The notes under the pieces: generated by a model
What the model saw: the letters and a program-made list of their open reading frames with translations, nothing else
Told to the model about the DNA's origin: nothing
Databases searched by the model: none
Position numbers and translations under genes: made by a program
Shown here: one piece after another, positions 9,279 to 19,564 of the stretch
Numbering within the stretch: the stretch's first letter is position 1
Layout: the number at the start of each line of letters is the position of its first letter
NCBI RefSeq assembly: GCF_000026365.1
Contig: NC_012992.1
Coordinates: forward strand, 1,178,001 to 1,242,000
Direction of reading: 5' to 3'
Source of the DNA: Zygosaccharomyces rouxii
Lineage: Eukaryota; Ascomycota; Saccharomycetes; Saccharomycetales; Saccharomycetaceae
Length of the DNA: 64,000 nucleotides

Positions 9279-11708
9279 TCATATTTGTTCAGGTACGTGT
9301 CCTTCTACTTCATCAGCCTGGCCAACGTCAACGTTGGATTCATGTTGTGTTTGGACTAGTCGTTTCTTACTCGGCGTTCTTTTTGCTTTCGATTTAGATA
9401 CCCAGTTAAATTTCCCATTTTCCTGCATGGGAATTAGTTCGTCAGAAGATGAAGAACTTGACATTGTCATCGCCATGTTAGTCCTAGAATTTGAATCATG
9501 ACTTTGTTCATCCAATATCGGGAGCATATTATTTTCAGATGCAAATTTGGCTCTTGAGTTTGTTTTCTTGGGTGATTCTTTATTACCCCCAAATACCGAA
9601 TCTCTTTGACCCAGGGTTGATTTTCTGGGGTCCCTAGGTATTGGTTGATCCTCTTTTATTACCGTATTGAATAGATCAAGCGTTGAAACCGTACTATTCG
9701 TCCGTGCACTATCTCTAAGGGATCTCTCCGTTTTAGAATTTTCACTATATCTCCATGATTTTTGTAATGCAGGTTCACTATCACGGTACACTGATGATGA
9801 TCTATCGTTTGGATTAAAGAAATTGGATTCATTAGAATGTGAAACTGGTAGTGGAGTCGGTAATAACATCTCACTACTTGGTGATGTAAGTTCACGTTGG
9901 ACGATTCTACTAGCGTCGGAAGTATTTTGTTTCTCGTCCAAAGTAGAAACTTCAGAACCTGACAAGGAGTTGCGGTCTAAATTTGATGCCGCTAGAGCTC
10001 CGAATTGTTCAGGATTCGTACCTGAACCATTATCACTAAACGGATTTTCGGAGAGACTTTGATTAGGCCTATTTGCTGGATTATCGATATCAGGACCACT
10101 AATATCGGGAGATTTTTCAGCATCTTTGCCCATGTCATTATGTCTACGTCTCCACCATAAAAAGAAGAACAGTGCTGCGGCTGCAAGCACGACAACGGGG
10201 ACTGTTACACCGGCAGCGATGGCCGCTGTGTTTTTCCCTGAATGATTTTTCTTTGCAGGCATCAGGGCAGCAGTTCCCGATGATGATGACGATGATGTCG
10301 CTGTTGCAGTAGCCGAACGTGAACCTGAACTCTTGGAATGGCGAGTAGATGAATGTGATCTAGATGATGTAGTAGAGTTATGATGACGATTCCTGTCATC
10401 CATTCCAACTAGCTTGAAACTCAACTGTTGTTGTTGGGAATTTTCTTTAGCGACCAATGCTACTGACAAAGAGTTGAAATCATCTGGAACTTCACCCAGT
10501 AATGTCAAATTTGAAGATTGGAAATTGATCCAATCATGACCTTGTGAAGAATTAGGGAAATTAACAGAAACCTCAGTCTCATTGATATTGGTAAATTGCG
10601 ATGGTAAGAAATTATATTGAAACCATTCACCTCTTGTAGCGTTAATATTTGGTAGAGAATTGGTGGCAAATAATTCATTTGTAGATGCAACCTGGAAATT
10701 CCAATAGATAGCATCACCATAAGTATCATGAACCGCCACGGAAAAATTGACTTTAGATGGTGAACTACCGTCCAGGGGCATTTTACCACTTAAAGTACCA
10801 TTGCTTAGTGAAACCCAATTTGGTGCATTGAGAGTCTCTATGCTACCCAAGTCATCATTGGAAATAGTTTCATTATCCAGAAACACGTAATCCAAAGGAA
10901 GTTGATAATCAAAGTTTCCTGACTTAGTCATATTGACCATTAAAGTGTTTTGAATAGATGTGGTTAACTCATGCGCACCAACCACTATGGAGAATGGGAT
11001 AGATGCTGACGAGTAACCATTAACATCTGTTGCACCAAGCGCAAACTGATAAGTAACTTGAGGTGCAATCTGTGAATGAGCAATCGGTGTTACTCCACTA
11101 AATTTTAAGTTATTTGCATCAAATACCATCCAACTTGGTAATGGTACGTTGTTAGGCTCTGAAATACCATAATACTCTGTAATATAATCTTGATTGGTGA
11201 AAGAATCCCTATCGAAAGTGATATTAAATTCTTGATTAGGTTTTAAAATTAAACCACCTTGACCATTGGTGGATCCATAATTCTTTAATAACGCCAATAG
11301 ATTGAAATTACTTGCTACATCAATACTAGTCTTACCTGTAACCACCAGATTATAAGTTTTATTCAATTTTTCGTTATCACTGGGATCAGTTCCTTGTAAA
11401 GTGACGGGCACGTTAGTAGTCAATCCATTTTTCAAATCATCCTTTTGTGGAGTACCTGTGAATGTTCGAGCTCCAGAATCAAATGATAGCCAACTTGGTA
11501 AATCGAAGGCTTCATAGTTTATCTGAACGCCTGTCGTAGTTGACTGGAACGTATCGTTAGATATTTGTAGTTCAAACGGTTTATCAACCCTCGCAACAGG
11601 TGGCCATTGCGCGTCAAGTGGGAACCCTTCAATGGGCTGGCATCGTACGCCTACCAGAGGCCCAAAGCTCAAAACCACGAGCAGTACCAGTATCTGGAGA
11701 TCCCGCAT
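9279..11708 (-). CDS. AXL2: AXL2 (BUD10), plasma-membrane axial budding landmark
   Basis: This 809-residue type I membrane protein marks the previous division site for axial budding with Bud3 and Bud4. It has an N-terminal signal peptide (MRDLQILVLLVVLSFGPLVG), then several cadherin-like (CADG) repeats with the recurring pattern LPSWLSFD.....FTGTP, seen at about residues 70-85, 190-205 and 295-310. A Ser/Thr-rich stalk at about 440-490 is likely O-mannosylated. One transmembrane segment near residue 500-520 is followed by WWRRRH and a disordered cytoplasmic tail. Length is close to S. cerevisiae Axl2 (about 823). The promoter lies in the long gap to END3 and contains SCB-like boxes. Confidence 0.95.
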   Translation of the reverse strand: MRDLQILVLLVVLSFGPLVGVRCQPIEGFPLDAQWPPVARVDKPFELQISNDTFQSTTTGVQINYEAFDLPSWLSFDSGARTFTGTPQKDDLKNGLTTNVPVTLQGTDPSDNEKLNKTYNLVVTGKTSIDVASNFNLLALLKNYGSTNGQGGLILKPNQEFNITFDRDSFTNQDYITEYYGISEPNNVPLPSWMVFDANNLKFSGVTPIAHSQIAPQVTYQFALGATDVNGYSSASIPFSIVVGAHELTTSIQNTLMVNMTKSGNFDYQLPLDYVFLDNETISNDDLGSIETLNAPNWVSLSNGTLSGKMPLDGSSPSKVNFSVAVHDTYGDAIYWNFQVASTNELFATNSLPNINATRGEWFQYNFLPSQFTNINETEVSVNFPNSSQGHDWINFQSSNLTLLGEVPDDFNSLSVALVAKENSQQQQLSFKLVGMDDRNRHHNSTTSSRSHSSTRHSKSSGSRSATATATSSSSSSGTAALMPAKKNHSGKNTAAIAAGVTVPVVVLAAAALFFFLWWRRRHNDMGKDAEKSPDISGPDIDNPANRPNQSLSENPFSDNGSGTNPEQFGALAASNLDRNSLSGSEVSTLDEKQNTSDASRIVQRELTSPSSEMLLPTPLPVSHSNESNFFNPNDRSSSVYRDSEPALQKSWRYSENSKTERSLRDSARTNSTVSTLDLFNTVIKEDQPIPRDPRKSTLGQRDSVFGGNKESPKKTNSRAKFASENNMLPILDEQSHDSNSRTNMAMTMSSSSSSDELIPMQENGKFNWVSKSKAKRTPSKKRLVQTQHESNVDVGQADEVEGHVPEQI

Positions 11709-12939
11709 GTATGTGTTCTTAATCCTGCTAATAGATTATCAACTGAGATTGGTTAGATGGGCGATTAGGTTAATTCTAATGGACTGTAATACTGGTGTGT
11801 ATGAAGAAGAAAGGAACAACTTTAGCTTACAATGCAGATGAATGGTAAAAGAGAAAGAAAACGAACTGGGAACCTCCTACTCCATCATACATAGAAGCAT
11901 CACAATTTTGAGCTTTCGATTCACTCCCACAGCATATGCATTCGATGGGATATAGTAAGAATTTTGGCATCGTGGATTTTTCTACACTAGAGACACTTGG
12001 AGAATTTCACTAAAACCGGCAACATAATCTTCAAATAGATCCATCGCTATTGTAAATTGCCCCAAACGTCTATTATTTTGGCATCTTTTCTCTTTTTCCT
12101 GCAGGATCGTACCACGAAATCGCGAAACCCGATTGATACGGATTCGCGTCGCGATGGTCTTGGCATGTGATCATAGGTTTCAGGTTAACCTGAGCCCACG
12201 AATTCTCAAATAGTGAGTTCAACAGTCGTCTTCAACTAACTCGATTGGGGGAACAGCTTGCTCAATTCGTGTACCGGCTCCTCAACTTCTTTCTTCTTCT
12301 TCTTTTTCTTTTCTCTCCACTGGAAACAACCGCAGATCTGAATTGACCATGGTATGTGGCAGAAATTCTTACCGTAGTCTCGAGAATGTAGTTAAACAAA
12401 CAACCAGTCTGGGTAATAGAGAACCTATGGCTGTCCGGCGCTATCCATGCCTCACTAAGAATATCTCTTGTGTTAAAATATAGAAACAATGGGGTTTCTA
12501 TTTTCGCCACCGACAATTTAGCCGCCAGTTTGTCCTCTTTAAAATCGAGCTTTTCGCAGATACAGCAAAACACATACACGGTTCATGATCCCACTATTCT
12601 TGTCCCTCTTGGCAGATTGGTATTATACATTATGTTCGATGTCCATTAGCCGCTGAAGTGTTTAGTTCATGTCTAGGATTAAAATATTGGTTTTTTTCTT
12701 TTACTGATTTGGTATATCATCATTGACGAAAGCCCCTTTTGAACATGGCATCAAAAATGGATTGGAAGAAGCTACAAGTGAATAACTGTTGAAGGTTTAA
12801 GGGTATACCTTAAAGTGACTTTGTTTGGAGTTGAGAAGGTATTTGGCTGTTGAACTAATTTTACGAGCAGTGGTGTGGTAGTGGTGGTGCTTTTTTTCTC
12901 CGTTCGATATTTGTTCTCTTTATTAGAAGTTATTAGAGA
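11709..12939. promoter_or_regulatory. Long divergent intergenic region, AXL2 and END3 promoters
   Basis: At 1.23 kb this is the longest gap in the window. It holds a CACGAAA (12113-12119) and a CGCGAAA (12121-12127), both matching the SCB consensus CNCGAAA, followed by the palindrome TCGCGTCGCGA (12144-12154). A URS1-like TAGCCGCCA lies at 12519-12527. A 105-codon frame on the minus strand (12262-12579) lacks an ATG and is probably not a gene. An ATG directly followed by GTATGT occurs near 12349, but I found no good branch point after it. Confidence 0.45.
12113..12154. promoter_or_regulatory. Cluster of SCB/MCB-like G1/S elements upstream of AXL2
   Basis: Two CNCGAAA matches spaced 8 bp apart, plus an 11-bp palindrome TCGCGTCGCGA that contains an ACGCGA on each strand. 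They lie about 400-445 bp upstream of the AXL2 ATG. AXL2 is known in S. cerevisiae as a late-G1 transcript, so SBF/MBF control is plausible; the assignment is inference. Confidence 0.45.
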
Positions 12940-14046
12940 ATGCCCAAGTTAGAACAGTTTGAGATCAAGAAGTACTGGCAGATCTTTTCAGGTTTGAAAC
13001 CTGAAAATAATAAGGTCAACCATGATCAGGTCCTGCCTATTCTTTTCAATTCGAAATTGGACTCTTCCGTTCTAAACAAAATATGGTTTTTGGCTGATAT
13101 TGATGAAGATGATGACTTAGATTTTGAAGAATTTGTCATTTGCATGAGACTTATCTTTGATATGGTTAATAAGAACATTTCAAGCGTTCCCGATGAATTA
13201 CCAGATTGGCTTGTACCGGGAAGCAAAGTTAGTATGATTAAAGAGAGAAGACAACGTCAGCAGCGAGAGGCGGCAGATTTACCTTCCGAAAAGCCGCCAG
13301 ATGTTGATTGGTATATGGCACCTGAGGATTTATCCGTTTACGAGAAATTATTGGATTCCTCTGAAAGATCGACAGATGGCACAGTTACTTTCCCCTCACT
13401 ATCCTCGGTTATAAGGTCGAAATTTTATAATATTGGGTCAAGTGATATGAACAAAGTTTGGAATTTAGTTAATCCAAAGCAAAAAGCCTCCATAGACAAG
13501 GATCCCGCGTTTTATTTTATCCATTGTTTGAGACAATGTAATGACGTGGGGGCTAAGATACCTGATCACCTGCCTCGCGCTATGGCAGATATCTGTAATA
13601 AGGAATCAGTTTCGTATGATTTGAATGATTATAAATCTGATACGAAAAGACAAGAGAGTAGGTCGTCGCCAAACGGTAATACAACAGGAAATTCAACAAC
13701 GGCGGCATCCAGCGGTGCATCATCGGATCAGGAGATATCTGCATTGCAAACGGAATTGGCACAGTTAGATTCAGAATTGAGTCGTGTTCAGTCAGAAACC
13801 TCAAGACTACCGGCTGAGAATAATCCTGCCGTCGTAAGGAAACAATTAGAAGGATTGTTAAAATATAAAAGGGATAGAATGCAACAGGCAAATAGCAGGT
13901 CGCGAGTGGGACGTCCAGTAAATAGTAACTCGGTTAGAGACGACTTGGACAGTATTGAAGAACAAATGACGGTCCTTGAATCTTATTTGGACAACAAAAA
14001 ACAGGAATTACAACAGTTGAAAATGGAGATTCAGTCCACCCGCTAA
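12940..14046 (+). CDS. END3: END3, EH-domain protein of the Pan1-Sla1 endocytic complex
   Basis: This 368-residue protein has an N-terminal EH domain with an EF-hand loop [12 protein letters not shown] at residues 53-64, a second EH-like region at about 120-210 ([15 protein letters not shown] through FYFIHCLRQ), and C-terminal Gln/Glu-rich coiled coils at about 260-365. Such coiled-coil repeats bind Pan1 in S. cerevisiae End3, which organises actin patches and clathrin-mediated endocytosis. Between the EH pair and the coils is a Ser/Thr/Asn-rich linker. It is convergent with CCT2. Slightly longer than S. cerevisiae End3 (349). Confidence 0.96.
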   Translation: MPKLEQFEIKKYWQIFSGLKPENNKVNHDQVLPILFNSKLDSSVLNKIWFLADIDEDDDLDFEEFVICMRLIFDMVNKNISSVPDELPDWLVPGSKVSMIKERRQRQQREAADLPSEKPPDVDWYMAPEDLSVYEKLLDSSERSTDGTVTFPSLSSVIRSKFYNIGSSDMNKVWNLVNPKQKASIDKDPAFYFIHCLRQCNDVGAKIPDHLPRAMADICNKESVSYDLNDYKSDTKRQESRSSPNGNTTGNSTTAASSGASSDQEISALQTELAQLDSELSRVQSETSRLPAENNPAVVRKQLEGLLKYKRDRMQQANSRSRVGRPVNSNSVRDDLDSIEEQMTVLESYLDNKKQELQQLKMEIQSTR

Positions 14047-14187
14047 CGTGTATATATGATGGAATTATTCGAAGATTCATCATCAGGTATATATATACAT
14101 ACGTCTTCCCTTTTAACTTCTGCATATATGTGTATTTTTAAACACATATATATATATATTGTACTATATGAATGGGTCGTTCACCTC
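14047..14187. terminator. Convergent END3/CCT2 terminator region with a 10-bp hairpin
   Basis: The 141-bp spacer holds several TATATA efficiency-type elements, a 12-bp palindrome GTATATATATAC (14087-14098), and an inverted repeat with 10-bp arms ATATATGTGT / ACACATATAT (14124-14133 and 14142-14151) around an 8-nt loop. TATATA elements serve as polyadenylation efficiency signals in yeast, and their symmetry would let one element act for both genes. Confidence 0.5.
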
Positions 14188-15771
14188 TCACATGCGTTGT
14201 CTGTCGGCGGTTCTTGGTCTTGCGCGAATGATATTATCCACTCTTAATAGAACTTCGGCCGCTTCAGATGCAGAGCTAACCACAGCTTGTTTCAATTTGA
14301 AACTCTCTATTACACCCAATTCTCTCATATCTGCAATGACACCATTATTCAGATCTAGACCAGATGTTGACATACCGTTGTATATGGAGGATCTCAATTT
14401 TGCTACTAGTTCACTACTGTCAAACCCAGCATTGTCTGCCAGTATACCTGGTAATTGCCTTAGAGCACGAGCAAAGGCTTCTACCGCCAAAGATTTCTTA
14501 CCATCTTCATTTTGTGCGGTGGTATCGACTGCCTTAGACATGATCATTTCTGCACAACCACCACCAAGAACGGTTCTGGTTTCCTTTGTAGTTTGCGATA
14601 GGACAGAAAGAGCATCGTGTAGAGATCTTTCAGCTTCGTTTATTACTTGATCAGTGGCACCTCTTAATACAATGGTACAAGCTTCACCAGCTTTACAACC
14701 GCTAAATTTTAAGAAGGACTCTTCACCGATTATAACTTCTTCAATAGATTCACACTCACCCAATTTACAGTTATTAGGATCATCAAAAGTAGATACCACT
14801 TCACCACCGGTAACTAAAGCTAATCTTTCCACACCTTCAAAATCTGCATGCTCAATGGAATTGATACCCAAATCTGTGAATAACTGTTCTGGATAGTCGT
14901 AGATAAGTTGTCTATTGATGAAGGTGTTAATACCAAATTTAGAAATCTTGGATATTTTGGTCTTCATCTTTTCACGTTCTGCCTTTTCCAATTGTGCTAA
15001 TTTAGATGTAGAGTCAACCTTGAACTTAGCACCGAAAACTTTAACCTTATCCGTATCTAACGAAGTATTTGCAATGAGAATCTTGGCATTTGTCACTTTC
15101 TTTGGTTGATTGTTACCGAATTTTTTAGCTAGGATGAAACCTTCATCAAGGAAAGAATCCGATAAGTTACCACCAGGAATCTTTAAAATTTGAATATGAT
15201 CCAAATCGGTCGATCCTTTTAATCTTAGAATAGCATCTGTAGCCAGTTTGGCAAAATAATCCTTATCCTGAGATAGAATCTTAGAAGATAAAGTAGTCTT
15301 GGCAATATGAGTTAAATCCGCATGGAATTTTTCGCTATCTTGGGAGTTGTCCACTGCTGTTTTCTCCAAAGCTCTCAATGCGGATTTAGATGCCTCTCTG
15401 TAACCTTCTATAATCGTCTGTGGGTGAATTTTGAACTGATCGATTAACTGTTCTGCTTCCTTAAGCAATTGGGAACTCAAGACGGTCACACTTGTAGTAC
15501 CATCACCAACTTCATCATCTTGCACTTTACTGATATTGACTAAGACTTTAGCAGCTGGATTATCTAATGGAATGGCTTTTAAAATTGTTGCACCATCGTT
15601 GGTAACCAATGCATTCTCACTAGATGCACTTTGTAAAAGTTTATCCATACCTTTTGGACCCAATGTACTCTTTACTAAATCACCGACTGCGATGGCCCCT
15701 ACAAAAGCTGACATACGAGCATTTTCAGCTCTTTCTTCTGTCACTTGGTCACGGAAAATTGGAATACTCAT
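14188..15771 (-). CDS. CCT2: CCT2, beta subunit of the TRiC/CCT chaperonin
   Basis: This is a group II chaperonin subunit of 527 residues, the same length as S. cerevisiae Cct2. ATP-site motifs are intact: [12 protein letters not shown] (35-46), TNDGATIL (57-64), the catalytic GDGTTS (89-94) and a GGGCAEMIM motif near residue 400. It forms one eighth of each ring of the cytosolic CCT complex that folds actin and tubulin. It corresponds to YIL142W, and its place between END3 and MKT1 is an interleaved pre-duplication arrangement. Confidence 0.98.
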   Translation of the reverse strand: MSIPIFRDQVTEERAENARMSAFVGAIAVGDLVKSTLGPKGMDKLLQSASSENALVTNDGATILKAIPLDNPAAKVLVNISKVQDDEVGDGTTSVTVLSSQLLKEAEQLIDQFKIHPQTIIEGYREASKSALRALEKTAVDNSQDSEKFHADLTHIAKTTLSSKILSQDKDYFAKLATDAILRLKGSTDLDHIQILKIPGGNLSDSFLDEGFILAKKFGNNQPKKVTNAKILIANTSLDTDKVKVFGAKFKVDSTSKLAQLEKAEREKMKTKISKISKFGINTFINRQLIYDYPEQLFTDLGINSIEHADFEGVERLALVTGGEVVSTFDDPNNCKLGECESIEEVIIGEESFLKFSGCKAGEACTIVLRGATDQVINEAERSLHDALSVLSQTTKETRTVLGGGCAEMIMSKAVDTTAQNEDGKKSLAVEAFARALRQLPGILADNAGFDSSELVAKLRSSIYNGMSTSGLDLNNGVIADMRELGVIESFKLKQAVVSSASEAAEVLLRVDNIIRARPRTADRQRM

Positions 15772-15980
15772 TTCTTAGCAAATGTTTCAATTCTTAGGAC
15801 CAGCCAACAAACCCGTCTTCCAATCTTTATAGATGTGAAAGATGATCTTGTGCATCTTTATTACTATGTATTTTCTTTCAATGCTTTGAGCGCCAGTTTG
15901 GAAAAATTTGCCACATAGTAGGATAAATCATTTTTAACGACATAATTAAAAGAATATTCGAATGATAATAAGCTTTAATT

Positions 15981-16040
15981 TAGCCGCCAAAGTGCTCAGG
16001 ATTTGACAGCTTTCAACATTTAGAATTTGGTTGGCGGCTA
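15981..16040. promoter_or_regulatory. Paired, opposed URS1-like elements upstream of CCT2
   Basis: TAGCCGCCAA at 15981-15990 and its exact reverse complement at 16031-16040 differ from the Ume6 URS1 consensus TAGCCGCCGA at one base. They lie 210-270 bp before the CCT2 ATG. Confidence 0.4.
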
Positions 16041-16131
16041 TATTTCTACTGGGTACTAAAGAAGGGAAAATATCTCATATTGCATGTTATTTCGATGTAG
16101 TATTTCCTGAAATTTTATAGTATCCTATGGT

Positions 16132-16266
16132 AGATTACCGAGAGTGTAATCTTAGGCTCAAGATTTTTAGACTTTCATCCAGGGATATTGAATTTACAAT
16201 ACTTTGAAGTATTGACCAGGTAGCATCTCTCAAAGCTTTGAGGGCCTCTTGATGTATCAAGCAGGC
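16132..16266. repeat. Cluster of four inverted repeats (possible structured RNA or DNA element)
   Basis: Hairpin A: arms AGATTAC/GTAATCT (16132-16152). Hairpin B: CAATACTT/AAGTATTG (16197-16214). Hairpin C: the 14-bp palindrome CTCAAAGCTTTGAG (16229-16242). Hairpin D: GCCTCTTGAT/ATCAAG.AGGC with one bulged base (16244-16266), followed shortly by a run of five T. No known RNA family was recognised. Confidence 0.4.
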
Positions 16267-16616
16267 GGCTTTTTAAGACTTTTCTATACTCAATGGTTCT
16301 TAAACTTGATCTGTGTTTATAACGCCAGCATTACAACGCTCATGACTATGTTTTGCTAAATACATTACAAAGAAAATGCAAATTGAGGGTATGGACAGGA
16401 TACTCAATCCATCTTTATCTTGTTATGTAGTCTTATCCTCTCTTTCTGATGTAAAGACTTGCCCGAGACCTCAAAAGATGGCCTTCACCGACAAAATGTT
16501 AAAGGGAAATTCAAATTTCGAAAAAATAATGCAAAATATACCATGCACATGTTGATGAAATTTTTAATGTCAATCGCACTCGTTACTTACATAATTTATT
16601 TTCTTTTAAGGCGTTT

Positions 16617-19094
16617 TTACTCTAGAAGTGCCTTACCGCTGAATTGCACAGCATGTTCAAATGATAAGGCATCTTCCTTTTTAATGAGTCCCAAGGAAGA
16701 TAATTCGCTCAAGACATTAGAGGTTTGTTTCAAAAAGTTATGAGCTTTTCCAAATTGTTCTTCAAGGCTTGGAGTATATTTGACAGTTTGGAATTCAGAA
16801 GCAATTAATGAAATCGCATCACTCTTGGTATTACCGTTGTGCAGATATTTTTGCAAGAAGAACTCGTACACCATAGCCATTATGGTATTTGGGGTACTCA
16901 ATTTGAAAGGACATTTCCTCACAATCTTTTGTTGCCATTGATAATCGTTTAAACTTAATCTATCGAACTCACCTGAGGTCAAAGATGAAATTGTAACAGC
17001 TTCAAAAAGATCATCCAAATTTTCTTTGACAAAATCTAAATGGTCTCTAAAGATTAAGGTTTTCTTATCAATAGGACCGTGATAATTGGAGGACTTCTGT
17101 TCCACCTGGTAAAGGGTCAAGACACGAGCCAATAGTAAAATGTGAAGAGATTCTTGTGGGTAAGAGCGTAAAGTGGCTTGAGACAATGCAGACAGTGCAG
17201 GTGGTGCTGTATCTTGAGACAACGTTAAAACGTTCAATTTGAGGAAGATCATTAGGATGAAGATAGACTCTTGATAGTTAGGGTCAACCTGAAGTTCATT
17301 TAGTTTTAAAAAGGCCTCACCCCATTTAGTAGGTTTTAGAATTTTGGATTCCAAATCGTACTCGAAAAATTCTAAAAGATACAAAAATCTTAAAAGATTA
17401 GTTGATAGCAAATCGAAAGTAGATGTCAGCTTCTTCTCTAATGGTACAGAATTGGGGAAGATTACTTCTGGTGAAACGAAATCTTGAGACAAATCCTTAG
17501 AACCGTTAAAAAGTTTAATGAATTCTGCAAATGAAAATTCTCTATCTAAATGATCTGTTTTCACGACTAAATGGTTCAATCTGTCAAAGATAGATGGTGA
17601 AACTCTATTAGTCAAAACTGTTGCATCATCAGCGGCAAACCAGTTGACTTGTTTAATGGGTTTTATCTGATAATAACGATTAATTGGTTGTGTGAGCAAA
17701 TTGATTTCTTTATTTTTGAAAGCTTCCACAGATTTTTTAACCAAACTTCTATAAGAGTCGGTAAATCCACCATCTAGAGGTGGCTCTATTGGATAAACAC
17801 CAGTGGTAATCGCATCAAACAATCTACCGTTTGCTAGCCCCAATGATCTATAAAAGTAGTATTCCGATGGTAATTTTTGAGCAATAAAATCATGCACATC
17901 AGTTGGAACGGGTTTGGGGGTAGATGATGATGGTACAGCTTTACTGTTCGCGTTGGTATTGTTGTTATTGATGTTATTGGCATTATTATAGTCACTAGAC
18001 TCTTGAGGTGTTTCATTAGAGGAGGATTCACTTCTCAAACGTGCATGAGAATGTTCATTAACTTCAGCACCTTCTTCATAAAAGTCAACTCTACCGTTAT
18101 CTTTCAACACTGGCATATATCTCAATGCCGAAACACCCTTTTGATATTTAGTGATAAATTCAGCACTTTCACTTTTAACAGGATTTGAAAATTGGTAGGC
18201 ATAGAAATTAGTTCCCGTTGCAATTACCATTTCAAGGGCGATTTCAAACAACTGTGGCACTGGATAAATTTGTAAAGGTGGTAAAGTCGTTGGTTGTAAA
18301 TCGTTACCAACACCCATGGCAATGTCTACGAATTCATCATAGGTACAATTGAATTCTTTGAGCACTCTTAATCTTTCAATAAATCTAAACTCTCTGTTGG
18401 GGAATTCCATGCCCAGGATAAATTTATCAACGTTACTCAACATGAGACAATCCGTAGGGCCGTAAATGGCATCGATATAACCACTCTGCAAAAGATAAGA
18501 CAATTGTGACCAAGAAGCAAATGGTGCAACCTGGTATATGATTTCGTGATCAATGAAATATGCGATCAAGTCCGACTGAAACCTTTTAGTCTCAATTGTC
18601 GTATTGTAACGAAATGGTTCTTGAGGTGGCACAGGTTGGTCGATATAAGTTCCCTGATGACTGGTAACCAAATTACTCCATTGAGTCCACCCTCTATGTC
18701 TTTGACTGTAAATTGATTCCTTGTTGGCTCGTATACCCGGACTTGCAGGATGCAATCCCGCAGCGGCAGCGGCTCCATGATTAGAAGCTTCTGCGGCATA
18801 TCCACTCAAATATCCAGAATCCTCTAATTGATCTCTAACCAAACTCCCATTGAAGACAAACACTGGTGTAATGTTGCACTCTTTGAAAACCTTTAGATCG
18901 CTTTCCAAATACATCTTTAAACTGGCTGGGAAACCTCCAATTGCATCTAAATACTGCTCCCGTTTACTTGTTAACAGTCTAGAAATATAATGATTCACAT
19001 CAATCCCCAATGTTGCATTCTTGAGAGCTTCAATAGGGTAAGATCCAACTAATCCCCTTTCGAAAAGGTAAGATTCTAATGACTTGATGGGCAT
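16617..19094 (-). CDS. MKT1: MKT1, XPG-nuclease-like post-transcriptional regulator
   Basis: This 825-residue protein, close to the S. cerevisiae length of 830, has XPG N-like and XPG I-like regions at the N-terminus (SLESYLFERGLVG, IDVNHYISRLL, VFVFNG) and a C-terminal Mkt1-specific domain ending in NFLKQTSNVLSELSSLG. Mkt1 acts with Pbp1 to regulate mRNAs such as HO and mitochondrial transcripts. Residue 30 is Gly (codon 19005-19007), as in most S. cerevisiae strains, rather than the Asp of S288C. A low-complexity Ser/Asn insert lies near residues 355-390. The start ATG at 19092-19094 matches the conserved N-terminus. Confidence 0.97.
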   Translation of the reverse strand: MPIKSLESYLFERGLVGSYPIEALKNATLGIDVNHYISRLLTSKREQYLDAIGGFPASLKMYLESDLKVFKECNITPVFVFNGSLVRDQLEDSGYLSGYAAEASNHGAAAAAGLHPASPGIRANKESIYSQRHRGWTQWSNLVTSHQGTYIDQPVPPQEPFRYNTTIETKRFQSDLIAYFIDHEIIYQVAPFASWSQLSYLLQSGYIDAIYGPTDCLMLSNVDKFILGMEFPNREFRFIERLRVLKEFNCTYDEFVDIAMGVGNDLQPTTLPPLQIYPVPQLFEIALEMVIATGTNFYAYQFSNPVKSESAEFITKYQKGVSALRYMPVLKDNGRVDFYEEGAEVNEHSHARLRSESSSNETPQESSDYNNANNINNNNTNANSKAVPSSSTPKPVPTDVHDFIAQKLPSEYYFYRSLGLANGRLFDAITTGVYPIEPPLDGGFTDSYRSLVKKSVEAFKNKEINLLTQPINRYYQIKPIKQVNWFAADDATVLTNRVSPSIFDRLNHLVVKTDHLDREFSFAEFIKLFNGSKDLSQDFVSPEVIFPNSVPLEKKLTSTFDLLSTNLLRFLYLLEFFEYDLESKILKPTKWGEAFLKLNELQVDPNYQESIFILMIFLKLNVLTLSQDTAPPALSALSQATLRSYPQESLHILLLARVLTLYQVEQKSSNYHGPIDKKTLIFRDHLDFVKENLDDLFEAVTISSLTSGEFDRLSLNDYQWQQKIVRKCPFKLSTPNTIMAMVYEFFLQKYLHNGNTKSDAISLIASEFQTVKYTPSLEEQFGKAHNFLKQTSNVLSELSSLGLIKKEDALSFEHAVQFSGKALLE

Positions 19095-19564
19095 TTTAAT
19101 TCTTTAAAATGATGAAGAAATGGGATAAAGGGCGGAAAAAAAAAGGGAAAAATAAAAAGGAGAAAATAAAATACTCTTAACTGCTCAATAACTAGCAATT
19201 CACAACGACCACCACTTCAATTAGATCCTTCTCTAACTCTACTGTACTTTCCTGCTCTTTAACCCTTGAAATGTTTGTTTCTTCGAGTTCAAATTTCGTT
19301 CTTCTTTTATTCAAATGGGCTCGCCACTTTATCATGCGATACGAGCAACGAGAACATCAACGGAATCCCAGTTAAAGAAGTAATTGATAAAGTTGACAAC
19401 TGTTTACAAGGCAATATAGGCAAGATTAGAAGTCTATAGTGTCTGAAATTGGGTCTGGAGGTGTCAATTGGTCTTTAAGAGAGTAATTGGTTTGGCTGGT
19501 GAAGTTCTCGACGAATAAATTCTAAAAGTTCGGATACAGGAATACATTGACAGCTGCAATTAAG
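19095..19564. promoter_or_regulatory. Divergent promoters of MKT1 and OST3
   Basis: This 470-bp region begins with an A-rich stretch just before the MKT1 ATG. I recognise no specific transcription factor site or extra gene. Confidence 0.3.

Larger units (their letters stand above)
15772..16616. promoter_or_regulatory. CCT2 promoter and MKT1 3' region; contains hairpin cluster
   Basis: This 845-bp gap is long for this chromosome. Near CCT2 it has two opposed 10-bp URS1-like sites, TAGCCGCCAA at 15981-15990 and its reverse complement at 16031-16040. Further on, four perfect or near-perfect inverted repeats fall between 16132 and 16266. No ORF with protein-like features was found. Confidence 0.4.

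Noticed and set aside
12349..12360. ATG followed directly by GTATGT, like a yeast first exon with 5' splice site
   Set aside because: No TACTAAC branch point with a downstream acceptor and coding exon was found within several hundred bases.
12262..12579. 105-codon open frame on the minus strand in the AXL2-END3 gap
   Set aside because: It begins at GTG with no ATG in the frame, has no recognisable domain, and ends in a Lys/Arg run coded by a TTC repeat on the other strand.
16459..16743. 94-codon frame with a hydrophobic segment overlapping the MKT1 3' end
   Set aside because: It overlaps conserved MKT1 codons on the opposite strand and has no recognisable family.
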